Shown here: positions 47,429 to 60,405 of the stretch, piece by piece
How positions within the stretch are numbered: position 1 is the first letter of the stretch
Layout: every line of letters begins with the position of its first letter
Source: Schoenoplectus triqueter
Lineage: Eukaryota > Streptophyta > Magnoliopsida > Poales > Cyperaceae
Direction of reading: 5' to 3'
Length of the DNA: 64,000 bases
Assembly (NCBI GenBank): GCA_964058805.1
Contig: CAXKVV010000062.1
Location: 578,737-642,736, forward strand
Notes under the pieces: generated by a model
What the model was told of the DNA's origin: nothing
Seen by the model: the letters and a program-made list of their open reading frames with translations, nothing else
Database searches by the model: none
Program-made: the position numbers and the translations under genes

Positions 47429-50400
47429 TTGTAATGCTATTCAAATAAACTAAATTCTTGACTATCAATTGTTTTCTGTTACGTCTTAGTAATTATTTTT
47501 TCCGATTAAACCGATTAATTATGTTGTTAAAATGAATTAAATTGTAGTATCTGAATGATCATAAAAAAATAGTTATAATAACAATGCCAACATTTCAGCT
47601 CCGAATCTTTTTCTATATATTTTTAGAACTTATTCATGAGAAAATCGCACAACCAACCAAAAACAGAAATTAAGAAAACGGAAACAAACAAATTAGACAC
47701 TGATTGCGACACGCTAGTCATATGAAATAGAAAGGAAATTATTAAAAAAAATAGAAATTCTCAGATGACAAATGAATGGAAGCATGTGGAGGCTTAACTG
47801 CTTAAACCTAGCTACTTGGTTGGCTAGTACGTCTCATAATAACTAAATAATATAATGTACATGAAATAATATCCGATACCGTAGACCATACCGCAATTTA
47901 TTTACACGGCAACCCCACAAAAAGTTTTAATAATAGAACTATTCATGGGTTTATTACTGTCAGCAAAGTCGGTTTTCATAATGTCACATGGTCCATATAT
48001 ATACTTCACAGAAAAAAAAAATTCAAAAGTCTCAAAATTTTACATGAATGCATGATTATTTGCTCTGCGTCGTTTTAGTTGCATTATCCAACTAATATAT
48101 TTTTTTTTCTTTGCCCTTCATTTTGTCTTGTTAAATTCAGATAAGGTAAAATCATTTTTCTTCTGTGATTTCTTTTCTAGATTAATGTTTTTTATACTAC
48201 TTTAAAAAGAAAAAAAAATGAAATTTAATTAAACAGACTGAATACAAGATGAAAATTCATTATCTGCTTCATGTTTTAACCCAGAAAGAAAGAAGTGAAC
48301 AAAAAATTATACTTTGACAAGTTAATTGCATACGGGAACAATGCCTATGATCACATTTGCAGCAGATCTACATCTATTCTCACATAATGCAATATTGCGA
48401 TGTGTACATGAAAAACGATTTGCTTTCGATGAGACCTTACAAGTTTTTTTTTCTTTTCTTTTTTAAATTTGTCGACAATATACTGTGAAGACCTTGTATT
48501 TTAGTATTATTTTGTAACTTCTGGAAAAAAAAAATGAAATTTAAAGAGAGTCAGGCCCTGCATTCTTTGTGGTCATTGAAAAGAGTAAAAATTCTAACTT
48601 AACATAACTGATGGTGCTGTATAATTTCTTTGAACAGGTTACTTTCTTTCTGAAAAGACATGAAAATGTTATTAAATTGTTTATCCATAGAATTCATGCT
48701 AATATAAAAATATTGCCATAAAAAAGCGGGGCATCCTTTTTACATTCTACAAAGAAAAGCAAGAAATTTCCAAAATAGAAGTTGCTTTAAACAGATTAAG
48801 TTTTCAGATTCTGGTAAAGCTAAGAGACATTCATGAATACCCATCCATGCTCATGCTGTTTGGACCATGATGAGGTGTGTCTATCCTCTGTTAGTTTTCT
48901 TAATTCCAGATTCCTTCAATTCAGCACTGGTTCTCTTTTTGGGATTGAAAATATCTAAAGTTACCCCCCCCCCCCCCCCCAAACGCTAGATTAGGGCTTA
49001 TCACGATGTTGTGCAATAAAATATAAAGTATTTTAAATATTAAACATAACAGAGGAAACTAATTCGTAGAGGGGTTTGGTTCCTTTTCCATGTCATAATG
49101 CCTGTCATTGCATGTCTTCTTCAACCTAATTATTTAATCTTGGTCTTTGTTGGGGCAATGGGGGCATACGTAGAACTCATGTCAAGAATCAAAGGACATT
49201 ATGACTAGTCGTCCTAGTAACTGTGATGTCTCAATTAATTTATCCCTTTAAATTTTCCTTAATTTTGATTGAGAGATCGTCTGTTGTAATGATAAAGGAA
49301 GTTAGTAAAACAATTTAAAAATAAATGTTTTGTATTCAGCCTTTTAAAACAATTGGAGGTTCTTATAAATTATTCTTTTTTGCACAAAATGTAATTGATT
49401 ACATATATAGTATGCACAGTTTGAACTAAAATTCTAGATCGACTGTGTTGTTTTTTAAACATCAAAGGTCCCTCAGAATGAGAAAATTAAAACCCCCTAA
49501 GATTGTGTAAGATTGAATGATAAATGGTATTCTCCCTTCAAACACATGAACAGAAGAGATGCGGCCCATGTGGGTGATTTTTGGGCCATCAAAATATTCA
49601 ATCAATCATCGTTTGTCCGATTCATACGAGTAACACATGTTAAAGTAATAGAAGGTCTAGATGAGAATTTTGAAGATTAAATCACTGATTGATGTCAATG
49701 TTGAATTTTGATTCCAATAGGGGCTATAAAGCATTTCATGCAAGGTAATTAATATGCTTGTTAGTTTTTTTTTATGGCTTCAAGTATTGTGGCATTTACC
49801 TCAAAATAACAAAGTATATTGGATTACATTGTTTGTTGTGGTCGAGTAATTACTCTTGTAAATTTCAAAGTTTACTGTATTTAAAGATCAGAGAAAGCCT
49901 TAATATATTTTACTCCCCAGTTCATATTTCACCTCCTCTTTCAAGCAATCTTATGTGAAGTGTAAAGGCCTAAAGGGGTTGATGATTGTAATGGATTGAT
50001 GCTTGTATTTCAATTTCACTTTTTATATTTCTTTCTTTTTAATTTGGCTTCTTCAACACTTTTCATCTCAATTTTATAAATATCTTTTTTATATTTAATG
50101 AAAAAATGGTAGACTTTGCGCCTTCCCTTAAAAAAAATTTCATCTCCTCTTTGATTAAGTGTCATTTGGTTTTTCGTCAAAGTTCGCTAAATTTAAATTT
50201 AGATCATAATAAATTTTATTTAATTTTGATCATCTTTGATAGAATATTAGATGACACTTAAATACATGAATTTGAAAAAAAAAAAAAAGAAATCTTTATT
50301 AAGGTTGTTCACCATTATCAATGGATCACTTAACCTGAATTTATTTATTTTGACAATTTTGATGTTGATCTTTGATCTATTATAATTAATGGTTTATCCT

Positions 50401-50662
50401 TTATATATTTTACTAATTGAAAGTCTAGTTTTTGGAAGTTAATTAAAAAAAAATAAAACAACACATAACCATTTTTTTTACTAAATCTGCAGCTGGGGTA
50501 CCGGGAAATCAATCAAAAAACACTTTCATATTGACAGAAACAAAGATTTAATTTAATTTAATTGAGTTAAACCTTGTATTGTACATATACAAAACTCGTT
50601 ACAATTGTGTGATTTTACTATTCTAGTTAATAAAATTTCAGGATAACTTTCGTGTTATTTGA
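47429..50662. other. Intergenic DNA downstream of the first lyase gene
   Basis: No gene is recognised. There is a homopolymer run of about 17 C at about 48964-48980. A short inverted pair (AAGTGTCATTTGG and AGATGACACTT) at about 50157-50260 may mark a small MITE. Confidence 0.4.
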
Positions 50663-53600
50663 TTAAGCACCAACAGGTCCCTCCAGGCGAAGATAATCAT
50701 ACATAATATTATTAAACGGGAAGCCTCCAAATGACTGTGAAAGAAAAATGGTATTCTCTCCTTGAAGTAGCAATTGTCCTGGTATCGGCACTTCATAATT
50801 CCACTGAAATCCGTGAATTCCATGCCGTGCAATTGCATTTGTGTCACCGAATGAGGCTGACTTGAATTGAGCTCGTCCATCAGGACGATTCACCCGAACC
50901 TAAAATTACAACAATATTATAGATGAGATGAGATATATATAAACATATATATAGTGTGGTGCATTTATATATAGCATTATGAAAATATAGAGTTCGTGAT
51001 GAGAAGAGAAGATAAGATAACCTCTATTCTTCCAACATGTGCAGCTGCGACAGCAATGCGTAACAAATAAGTACAATTTGGTTGGATATTTTTTAGGTTG
51101 AACTTGATCTGCCAAGTTGTACCCTGATACTCATTCCCAACTTTCCTACAGTACATATATATAGAGGGGGAAAACACAGTTAGACAACCAATATTAACAC
51201 AATTTTGCCTAGTAAACCATTTGTTTGACTGTAACACACTAAAAATCAAAGAAATTTTGAGAATTGTTTTTGAGAAATATATTGCATAAATTAAGCAGGA
51301 TTATGTTATATCTATCATACTTCGTACAAATTTGTATATTAATTCTTTACAAAAATTCAATAAGAGATTTTGGATACTATTTTGATTGGGCAATTAGTAC
51401 TATTTTTTTGGATCAAATTATTAGTAGTATATTTAATCAATGATTTTTGCATTATTATATCTAATGTAATTATATGAGTATATATATTGGTTGATGATAC
51501 CTTGTTACTTGGGCGAAGAACCAGTCTTTTTTGTAATCACTGGTATCAACATTGTAAACAAGATCAGCCTTTGGGTACAAGTCTGTGTACCTCTCCCAGA
51601 GACCATATTGTCTGTACCTGAGATAATTGAGTGAACACACACAAAACAAAACCAAAAAAAAAACTTAATAAGGAGAAAAAGGATTAAGGAATGAAAAAAA
51701 TCAAATATTTTGGGAAGTGGAAGTATTTACAACGATGCAGATAAATTTTATGAGGTGTCTTCGCAAGTTTCAAATATCATATTCTTGTCAAAATAATTCA
51801 AAAATAATTGATACATCCGACCAAATTCGAAAAGTATTTTATTCAATGAAGGGAAGTTGTATATATGCATAATTTGATATCCCCATTTTCTAAATGTAGA
51901 GTAGAAATATGAAAAAAAAATGTCAATAAATTTAGATAAGAAGAAACTAACTTGTCAACACTTGTGTAAAGATCGTTGACATATTTTTGGCTGGTGTTTG
52001 GAATGAAGAACTCAGCTGCACTTCTATCAGGAACACCAATCTCCCACAAAGTGGGCCCTGCTCTCGGAGGTTTGAATGTGAGCGCGCCAAGATCAATTTT
52101 TGAACCTAATCTCATAAAATATCAGATCAGTAGAGAAAACAAAATATATAAATATGTAATTTGTTACTACCGAAAATGTACCCCTGATAATTAACCAGCG
52201 GTTACATAGAAAAATAAATAGAAATGATTCTATGCAAAATGGTATATATGATTTGATTTATATATAATTGACTCTGATAAAAATTAAGAGCGAAATATGG
52301 GAGTTTTCTGTAATAATAACTTTGCTACTGAAATGTAGCGGGTCAGCGTTTGATGAACTTATCGAATGGAAAATTGAGGCAACCCAATTCAAATTCGTAT
52401 ACAAAGAAAACGGCCCAAATTAATTAGATAGGATGATTTTTTTTTAATCTACAGAAATTATTTTCCCTTTCCATGTTCACTCTTCTAGTTTGATATTGTT
52501 GGTATTGGTTGTCTAGAGATAAAATAATTAGCAACCACAAAACACAAATTAAAACTTTACCAGCGGAGATGGATATTGTAACATTATGCATGAAATCACC
52601 AACAAATCCTGGGGCCCATGCATATAAGCTGTAATTTCCTGGTATTATGTTGTTTATAGTGAAATTGCCATGTGCATCAGCATTCGTCCAAAATTGGTAG
52701 CCCTAACCATGAATAAAATTGTTATCTAAGTCTTCATTATATTTTTGTATATCGTATGTTAGTCGCCAACAAGAAACAAAAAAAAAGTTATAATTTTAAA
52801 CAGTGAATAAAAGGCCAAAGCAATACTACTACTACTTATAATAATAATAATAAGAAGAACAACAATAACAGAAACAATAAAAATAATTATAATGACAATA
52901 ACAATAATAAGAGTAGTAGTAGTAATTATAAGAGTACTAATAATAGTAATAGTGACGATGGTTCTAAATATTAATGAGTACAATTAATTATAATGTATTT
53001 ATAATTTACATAACTGATGACATTTAATTACCTTGCATTCTGCTTGCCAAGACCCAAGTTCGCCAGGTAAGGCCAATCCCACATAAGGAGTACTATTGGT
53101 CGATGTACTTGTGTTAATGTACCTATAATTATGTAATTATAACAGCATCTTTGTTTATCACTACTTATCTTAGCATGAGCATAGAAACATTAGGTGGATA
53201 ATTTTTTATTTACATTCTTTAGTGTAGCCGAAAATTACAAATGTACATTTACATATATACTTTCTCCTAATCAGGTATAGTATATACGAACATCCTTTAA
53301 CATCATGGTACATATATATATATATAGATATATATATCAAGTTATTCAATTACAAAATTATGATTTTCTAACTACATATTATTACAGATAATATATATTA
53401 AGTTACCGGTCTGAAACTATTAATTTTCCTTTGACAGTGCCCCTTTGATTCCGTTTCAAGTAATCCTTTGAAGCAGGAAAGTCATAAGGCCAGTTCTGAA
53501 CCTCCTTTTTCATCTGTTAATTAAAATATAGTAATTTGAAAAATAGGTAATCTTGTAATTTTTCACCTTTTTAAACAATATTGTAATAAGCACCAACCTG

Positions 53601-56600
53601 TGCTTTGGCATCCTGCCATAGAAGATCACGCGCATTGCCACTATGCGATTGATTTGAGTTTGAATTTAAGTAGATGAATATAGGACCCAAGGTTTTCTTC
53701 CAATACTCTCCATCTTTTAGACTGAAATGTATATCTTTACCAACATAGTGATCTCCCATAAACACCTTTAAACAAAGATATATACATTTGTATGAATTGT
53801 TAAAAGAATTGTCCCAACGTTTTACACAACAAAATTTTATAGAAAATCAAAAGATTATGATAAATGCTCGTGCAAAATTAATATTGTCACTCGTTATATT
53901 CTTTATATTTTTTTCTAAAATCATTTAAAAATTAATAATCCTTGGATCAGCATAAATTAATAATTACATAAATTAAATGGCCAATAATGTAGATGATGTG
54001 GCGTGCTTGATAGACTTGAAGAGATTTAATCTATTGTTTTGTTTTTTTGTTTATAGTTAATATCTTAATTTTTTATGTACCAGTATCTTTTTTTAGCGTA
54101 TTAACAAAATATGAGTTGGAACATGCCAGTTGGCACTCTGCTCTGCTTCCTCTAGCAAATAGAGCTAATGGATTTTCAAACTAATATTTTTGATAAATAA
54201 ATAAATGAACGTGGGTGTCCAATACGAATAATTAGTGACAAAATCATTAGCATTAAGATCGTGGATTCAAAATCCAATGAGTCTTGGAAGGAGACATTGA
54301 CACTTTAAAAGAGTTGATTGTTGGACCCGGCCTCTAATAAAAAGAGGTCTTACAATCTAAAAAAAATGATAAATAAATATATAACAGACTGGACTCTGGA
54401 GTGAATTTACTCACAGCAAGGGAAATGGGGCCTGTGTGGGAGGTCAGATCTTGCTTGAGGGGCCCACCGGTTTTGAACTCGTTGCTTGGTGTTATGACCC
54501 AGAAACCAGTTGCTGGATTGTCGGCGATCCATCCATGAACCAGATTATCCTTGTTATCCAGGGAATACTGGTACTTGTCATCCACCTTTACAGATACAAG
54601 TTTTTAAATTCCAAATCATTTTAAAAGGTAACTATTTTGCTACTCTATAAAAATAATAAATAAATAAATAATATGCTTATATCATTATTGACTCTTCATT
54701 CAAATATATTTATTTTTTTGGACTGGGGCATGATCATCCAGTGTTTAAGATGTCTTCACTGATAATGCAAACAATTAAATTGATGTTCAATTTTATTTAA
54801 AAAAAAATATGTGAGATCATTTAATCTATTTCAAATATTTAAAATGGTAGATAAAATCTTGAGAGCTGTGTATTTAATTACTTACCTGTCCTTTAAATTT
54901 TGGAACAGCTGGATCAACTAGTAATACAGCTTCCTTGAATTCCAATACCTCAGCACGAGGTGGATCTCTGTCACTTAAAGGAGGCATTTCCTTTTGCCTA
55001 TTATCGCTAATCACCATGTAGTGAAATCTGGTACATATATCGGATAATTGCAAATTAGATTAATTAATCTTAAGAATACTGGTACGTATATCTGTGCCAT
55101 TTTGGTTGGCAATATGGTACCTGCAATAAGTATCAATTACAAGATATAATATTGCCTACGAAGACTATAATCCGAATGTACAATTGGTTATATTATTATT
55201 TCCCACTGATTTCGTTCCAATTCTGTAAAAAAGGGTTCCATTGGGTAACTTAATTTACCTCTCACCATTGAGCTTGAAGGCAAGTCTTAACTCAGCAATT
55301 TCGAAGCCAGGCCAATCTTTCTCATGCTCCAATATAGAATATGTGTAAAATCCTGAAACACCGCGCAACATAATGTACCTAGAGGAAAGCAGTAGTGTAT
55401 TAGTTCTGAACAAAAGCCCCAGAAAGAACTTGGAAACATGTAATAAATCAATGAAATGCACATTCTGATCAGCACCTTTTAGTTTATTTAATAGTAGCAC
55501 CCAAGAAATTGAGAATATGTAGCAGGGCATCATGCCAGATATATAACTGTACCATATATATACCAAACTAAAAAGGAAAGTAAGGAAATAGTGCAAAGTA
55601 ACAGGAAAATAATTAAGTTAACCTAACATCTATGTTGAGGTGAGCAAATTGATCTCGAAGGGATGCGTCCCACTTTCTCGTGAAGGAGATCTCCACCTGA
55701 TCATCTGTTTCCACTATTGCCTTAAACTCGGTTCCTTCTAACCTACTCACCGTGGAATACTTTTTTCGAGTAAATACTCACCATGGAATAATTAATTTAT
55801 CAGTGATTTCTTTTCTTGCATTTAATAAAATTGTACTGGATACCCTAAAAGAAAACCATTTTTTTACAAATTGTCTGCATTCTTAACTCTCAAGGCATTA
55901 ATACCAGTTTGTGTTATAATGTTAATTACTCATGTAATAATTTACAAATCAAAGTATATTTTTTCTCATGTAAACAAAAGTATATATCTATATATATTAA
56001 GGAACAGAAGTACTTACAGTTCCATGATAGCTGCAGTTTTGGGTCCAGGATAACCCTCGACATCCCAAAACCTAACATATGTACCCAAAACGACCATTAT
56101 ATTTCAGCACAAAATTTAACTCATCCAGAACTGACAGTCTGACACGGTGAAAGGACGTTAATTGAAAACCAAATTATCACAATTTTGGACTGTATATTGA
56201 ATTTATGTAGATACTGAATGCACCTACCCTCCTAGATTGCTAACTCCCCGAGCATACTGCAATGCATTGTCTATTCCATTGTACTTGATTGCGATTATAC
56301 GTCCTTGAGGCTTCGAAAAGTTGACTTGAAGGATACCGTTATCCATAACCACCTATTTTGAAATATACATCCTTGTTAATTAGTTAGTTAGTTGTAATCA
56401 GTCTACATATTTACGGGCTGCCCAACTGTTATTTAATTTATTCAACCATACAATATGTGTTAAATTTTTGGTTTTATGATGAGGTAGGTTCATTACAAAG
56501 TGGTGTCAGATTTCAGAAAATTGTCTAGTAAATGTCTGCTGCAATTAGTTTTGAAAGACATAAAATGTTATTATCCCTAGAAAACTTCTAATCATGAATA

Positions 56601-56981
56601 TAAAGTAAAAGATACTTGATGAGGCATAAATTAAGTACATAGCTGAAGAAAATAAATTGTTTTGCTATGTATACATCTGTACATATATATATGCCTGCAT
56701 ATGGAACATAATTCTGTTCAATGATACGAAATATATCGCAAACCTGATCATTCCCCTTTTGAATTACAGCATTCAGTTAATAAATTATAAAAAGTAAATA
56801 CCTGGCTATCTTCAACATGCAAAGTAACACCTCCAGATGACCTCGTCTGTGTTCCATTGTTCGTTTTCGTTTGCGCTCCAGAGCTCAAGTTCCTTTGTGT
56901 TCCAGAGCTCATTGCAGTAGCAATCAAAATGCAGAGTATAGAAGCAAACAGCAAAGGCACATAGTTCCTCAACATCCCCAT
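50663..56981 (-). CDS. Rhamnogalacturonan lyase (polysaccharide lyase family 4), complete, 15 exons
   Basis: The enzyme cleaves the rhamnose-galacturonate backbone of rhamnogalacturonan I by beta-elimination, in the cell wall. Exons (minus strand, high to low): 56981-56802, 56352-56228, 56071-56018, 55742-55623, 55378-55259, 55027-54886, 54585-54415, 53765-53598, 53513-53407, 53122-53032, 52702-52561, 52105-51952, 51617-51501, 51145-51022, 50899-50663. All introns are GT-AG and all phases agree, giving 2052 nt and 683 residues with no stop. Residues 1-26 are a hydrophobic signal peptide, followed by a Ser/Thr/Gly/Gln-rich linker (25-51). The lyase domain spans about 52-300, a fibronectin-III-like region about 375-470, and a carbohydrate-binding-like C-terminus about 500-680 (DWFFAQV, WQIKF, IARHGIHG, IMYDYLRLEGP). 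The start is the ATG at 56981; the open frame extends to a TTG at 57011. Confidence 0.93.
52820..52975. repeat. Trinucleotide-rich tract in intron 10 of the lyase gene
   Basis: Runs of ACT, AAT, AAC and AGT triplets form an impure microsatellite region that lies wholly within the intron between 53031 and 52703. Confidence 0.75.
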
Positions 56982-57036
56982 ACTGGTATCTTTGTTTAAT
57001 TTATAAGGCAAGTAGTCCAGTACTTATAACAAGTCC

Positions 57037-57050
57037 TTTTATATATAAAA
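57037..57050 (-). promoter_or_regulatory. Probable TATA box of the complete lyase gene
   Basis: TTTATATATAAA lies about 55-70 bp upstream of the ATG at 56981, a normal distance for a short plant leader. Confidence 0.55.
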
Positions 57051-57059
57051 GCCAACAGA

Positions 57060-58429
57060 ATGGTTGCTCACTAGCAAACAACCTTCCAATTGGCGCAGAT
57101 TGAAGAACCTTTAATTCCTCTGTCAGATAAATTCTCTGATTTCATGCAAGCTTCTTTGTTGAGCAGATCAAGATCACTGTAGCTTTAACTACTTGTATAA
57201 CTTTGACAGTTTAGTGACCAAAAACTTCCACTGTGGCCCTTTCTGCAATTAGAAAACTAATTCCATGTCAGACTTTTATTATTAGACATACCTTTCGTAT
57301 CATATATAATTGAAGTAGCAACCAATTTTGGCAAAAATATATGATAGTGTATTTTCGTTGACAATCATACTACGCAAGCATGTATATAATAATATAAAGT
57401 CAAAGAGAGAAGACATGCACCATCTGTCATGTCAATAAAAACATCTTTTATTTTATTTTTAGGTGGTTAGTCAAACAAATACATACCATGGGGAGTAGGT
57501 CAACAAATACATACCATGCTCATGTCATCCGGAGACATAAGACATGGGGCTACCTAGGCTTTAATACAGTTTCAAAAGTTTCAGCTGGGCCTAACAAAGC
57601 CAGAAATTTTTTATTGGTCTCTACCTGAAAGTTTTTCAGGGTTTAAATTTTTAAAAAATATTTTTTTTTGTTCCACCGCCACAGCCACTGTATACTTTGA
57701 GAAACTTCGTTATTTGACGCGTTGCCAAAATATATGACTGAGAAATAATTTTAACAAATTTAAGGAAAATGTTTTTCGTGGATACCACTATCGATACACT
57801 ATACGTGAACTGATACCATCAAATCGGGCATTGTTTCGTGAATTATACATTATATTTCTTGTATTGTGTATTTTGTTTGAGTTTTTTTTTTTTCAATCGC
57901 GCACTCGCTCTTTCGTTCTAGACCGGACTCAATTCGTGAATCATTCGCCTCTCTCGATCACGTTCTCTCTCGCTCTCCTGTATGTCTTCTTCTTTTTTAT
58001 TATTATTAAATATATAAGTATTTTGATTCTATAATAATTAAATTTATTAAATTTTTAGAAATATCAATCATCAATTTGTGTTATTCGTCAAAGTTATAAT
58101 TTCCTCTCAATTTTAATTCTTATATAAAATACTACATAATTTAGGAGTACAATTACTCTACTTTATTTTTTAGGTTATCATCAATTAAGAATTTTATTTT
58201 TTTTTAAATTCTGAATATTAATTTTTCTCTCAATTCTACATTTATTTTACATTAATTATGTATTCATGATTGAATTTTACATTATTACTAAATTATCTTC
58301 ATTTTTATTTTATTTTTTTCACATGAAAATATATATTTTTTACTTTTAAAAGACATCACCAAAGCAAACATAGGTAAGATACTAGCTATTGTATTACGTA
58401 TGTTAATTATATTATATTACGTAGCGTTT
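57060..58429. other. Intergenic DNA upstream of the complete lyase gene
   Basis: The first several hundred bases should hold its promoter. A CT/TCTCGC-rich stretch lies at about 57890-57980. No other gene is recognised. Confidence 0.4.
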
Positions 58430-59040
58430 CTGTTAAATTGCAGCTATTTTTTTTATTATGCACATTAATTATATTACATTGCACATTATTTTTATATTTA
58501 GTACATTAAGTATGTTTTATTGTATCTTTTTTTATTGGACATTAGTTATTTTTTATTGTACATTATTTTTTTTTATTATGCATATTATTTTATTTTATTA
58601 TGCACATTTTTATTTTATTATGCATGTAATTTTTTAATTATGCACATTATTTTTTATGTTGCAAGTAACTACTTTTATAATGTACAAGTGCGAAGAACAA
58701 ATTACATATAACATAACAGAGAAAACATGCATAAAGATATAATTAAAGTGCACAGTAAAAAAATAATATGCAACATAACAAAATTATTGTGGCTAATAAA
58801 TGTAATTAGATGTAACTTAATAAAAATAATGTGCAGTATAATTTAATTAATATCCATAATAAAAATAAGATGCAATATAACAAAATTGATGTGCATAATA
58901 AATAAAATTAGATGATATTATTAGACCGGATGACCGGTTCGTGACATCTTCATCCTTTTCAATTTAATAAAAATAATGTGTATCATATCATAATAAAATT
59001 AATGTGCATAATAAAAAATAAGATGCAACATAACATAATC
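58430..59040. repeat. Inverted pair of degenerate minisatellites
   Basis: About 58430-58670 consists of degenerate units of the form TTATTATGCACATTATTTT. About 58740-59035 consists of the reverse-complement form AAAATAATGTGCATAATAA. The two halves could pair over several hundred bases around a centre near 58700. Confidence 0.7.
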
Positions 59041-60405
59041 AATTTTAATAATTATAAATTAAATTAAATCAGCTCCCTTCAAATAAGAATATATTGCATT
59101 AAACAATTGCAATAATGTGAAATCAGGCTGTCCTTTCTTCTTTTCTTTCTTTATTTTCAATTTAACCCATTCCTTTTCTTGGTCGACGCAACTAAAACAA
59201 AAGAACAAGTTCTTAAACCGCCGCCTCCACCTCAATGATTTTTTTTTGCTCTATTTTACATCCAATGCAGCAAAGTTTAGGAAATCTTAGCCACAAACTC
59301 ACGATTTAGACAATAATGGTGGATAATATTCTACTCGAATGTTGACCTTTTGTTCTGTCATATCAAGTATCCATTCTTAGTTTTTATAGAAGTACAATAC
59401 AAAAAAATCAATATGATTTTTTAATGTTATAAGGAGAGAGACAAAACAAACAGACAAAAGCTTTTACTAATAACTGTTAAAATTCATATTTTGTAATAAC
59501 CAAACCTATATTTTACATAACATACCTCCGAGGCTCCAACCACAGTGGAAGCTTTCCTTGAGCGCCTCAAAATTCTTCAATCAACACCTTGTTGTGTTGA
59601 TCGAAGAAAATGGTATTATTTTCCTCATTTCTGATCACTTGTTCCGTACCTTTTATAGAGAAGACAAAACATTTTATCCAACGAATTATGATGCAAACAT
59701 AGTATATATCCGGAGGGAGATAAATCAGGAAATTCGTTGTAAATGAGAGGCACTAGGGAGAAAAAAACAAAACAAAGTCACGATTTTGTACATTTCCTTT
59801 TTGGGTCGATAGGATCGCTGTTTTTTTTTTCCGTGCTTTTTTTTAGCAGCAACATGTAATTTGCTGGATAACTGAATTTGTCATTTAAAAGTTCAACAAC
59901 TTTATTTGTTACCTCAACCTCATTTATTTTCAACCATACAACATATTATAGTAACAAAAAAATAATTCGGAAAACATAGACGACTACGAGGTAAAAAAAA
60001 ATGATTCAGAAATAATTTCGGAATAACACATTTTACATTATAATTAAAATATATAAAATGTTAAAACATAATACATCGCAAATAAATGTCTAATTCTTGA
60101 TTCATATTTTGAGATGAATTATAAATTATTCGTGAATATTATTATTATATATGCAATAGATATTCTATCATGAGGGTGCATAGGTTGAGAAGTCAAGTTT
60201 TCGGTCACTTTTTAGTTAGGAAAAAAAAACTTGCTTTCCTTATCCTAGATTAGATAGCAAGGAAATTACATACACTTAATAACGCTTGCAGAGAAAAAAA
60301 ATAATTAATTCTATTAATCTTCTATTCAAAATTTCTTTTACTGTACATAAATTTGGTACAATATTCTCAACATTAATTAAAATTTCAGAGTAATTTTCTT
60401 GAAGT
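59041..60405. other. Intergenic DNA downstream of the second lyase gene
   Basis: No gene is recognised. A somewhat less AT-rich patch at about 59520-59760 contains a 62-codon frame without any known domain. Confidence 0.4.

Noticed and set aside
56982..57011. N-terminal extension of the lyase frame.
   Set aside because: The extension starts at TTG, and the ATG at 56981 gives a typical signal peptide with a TATA box at a suitable distance.
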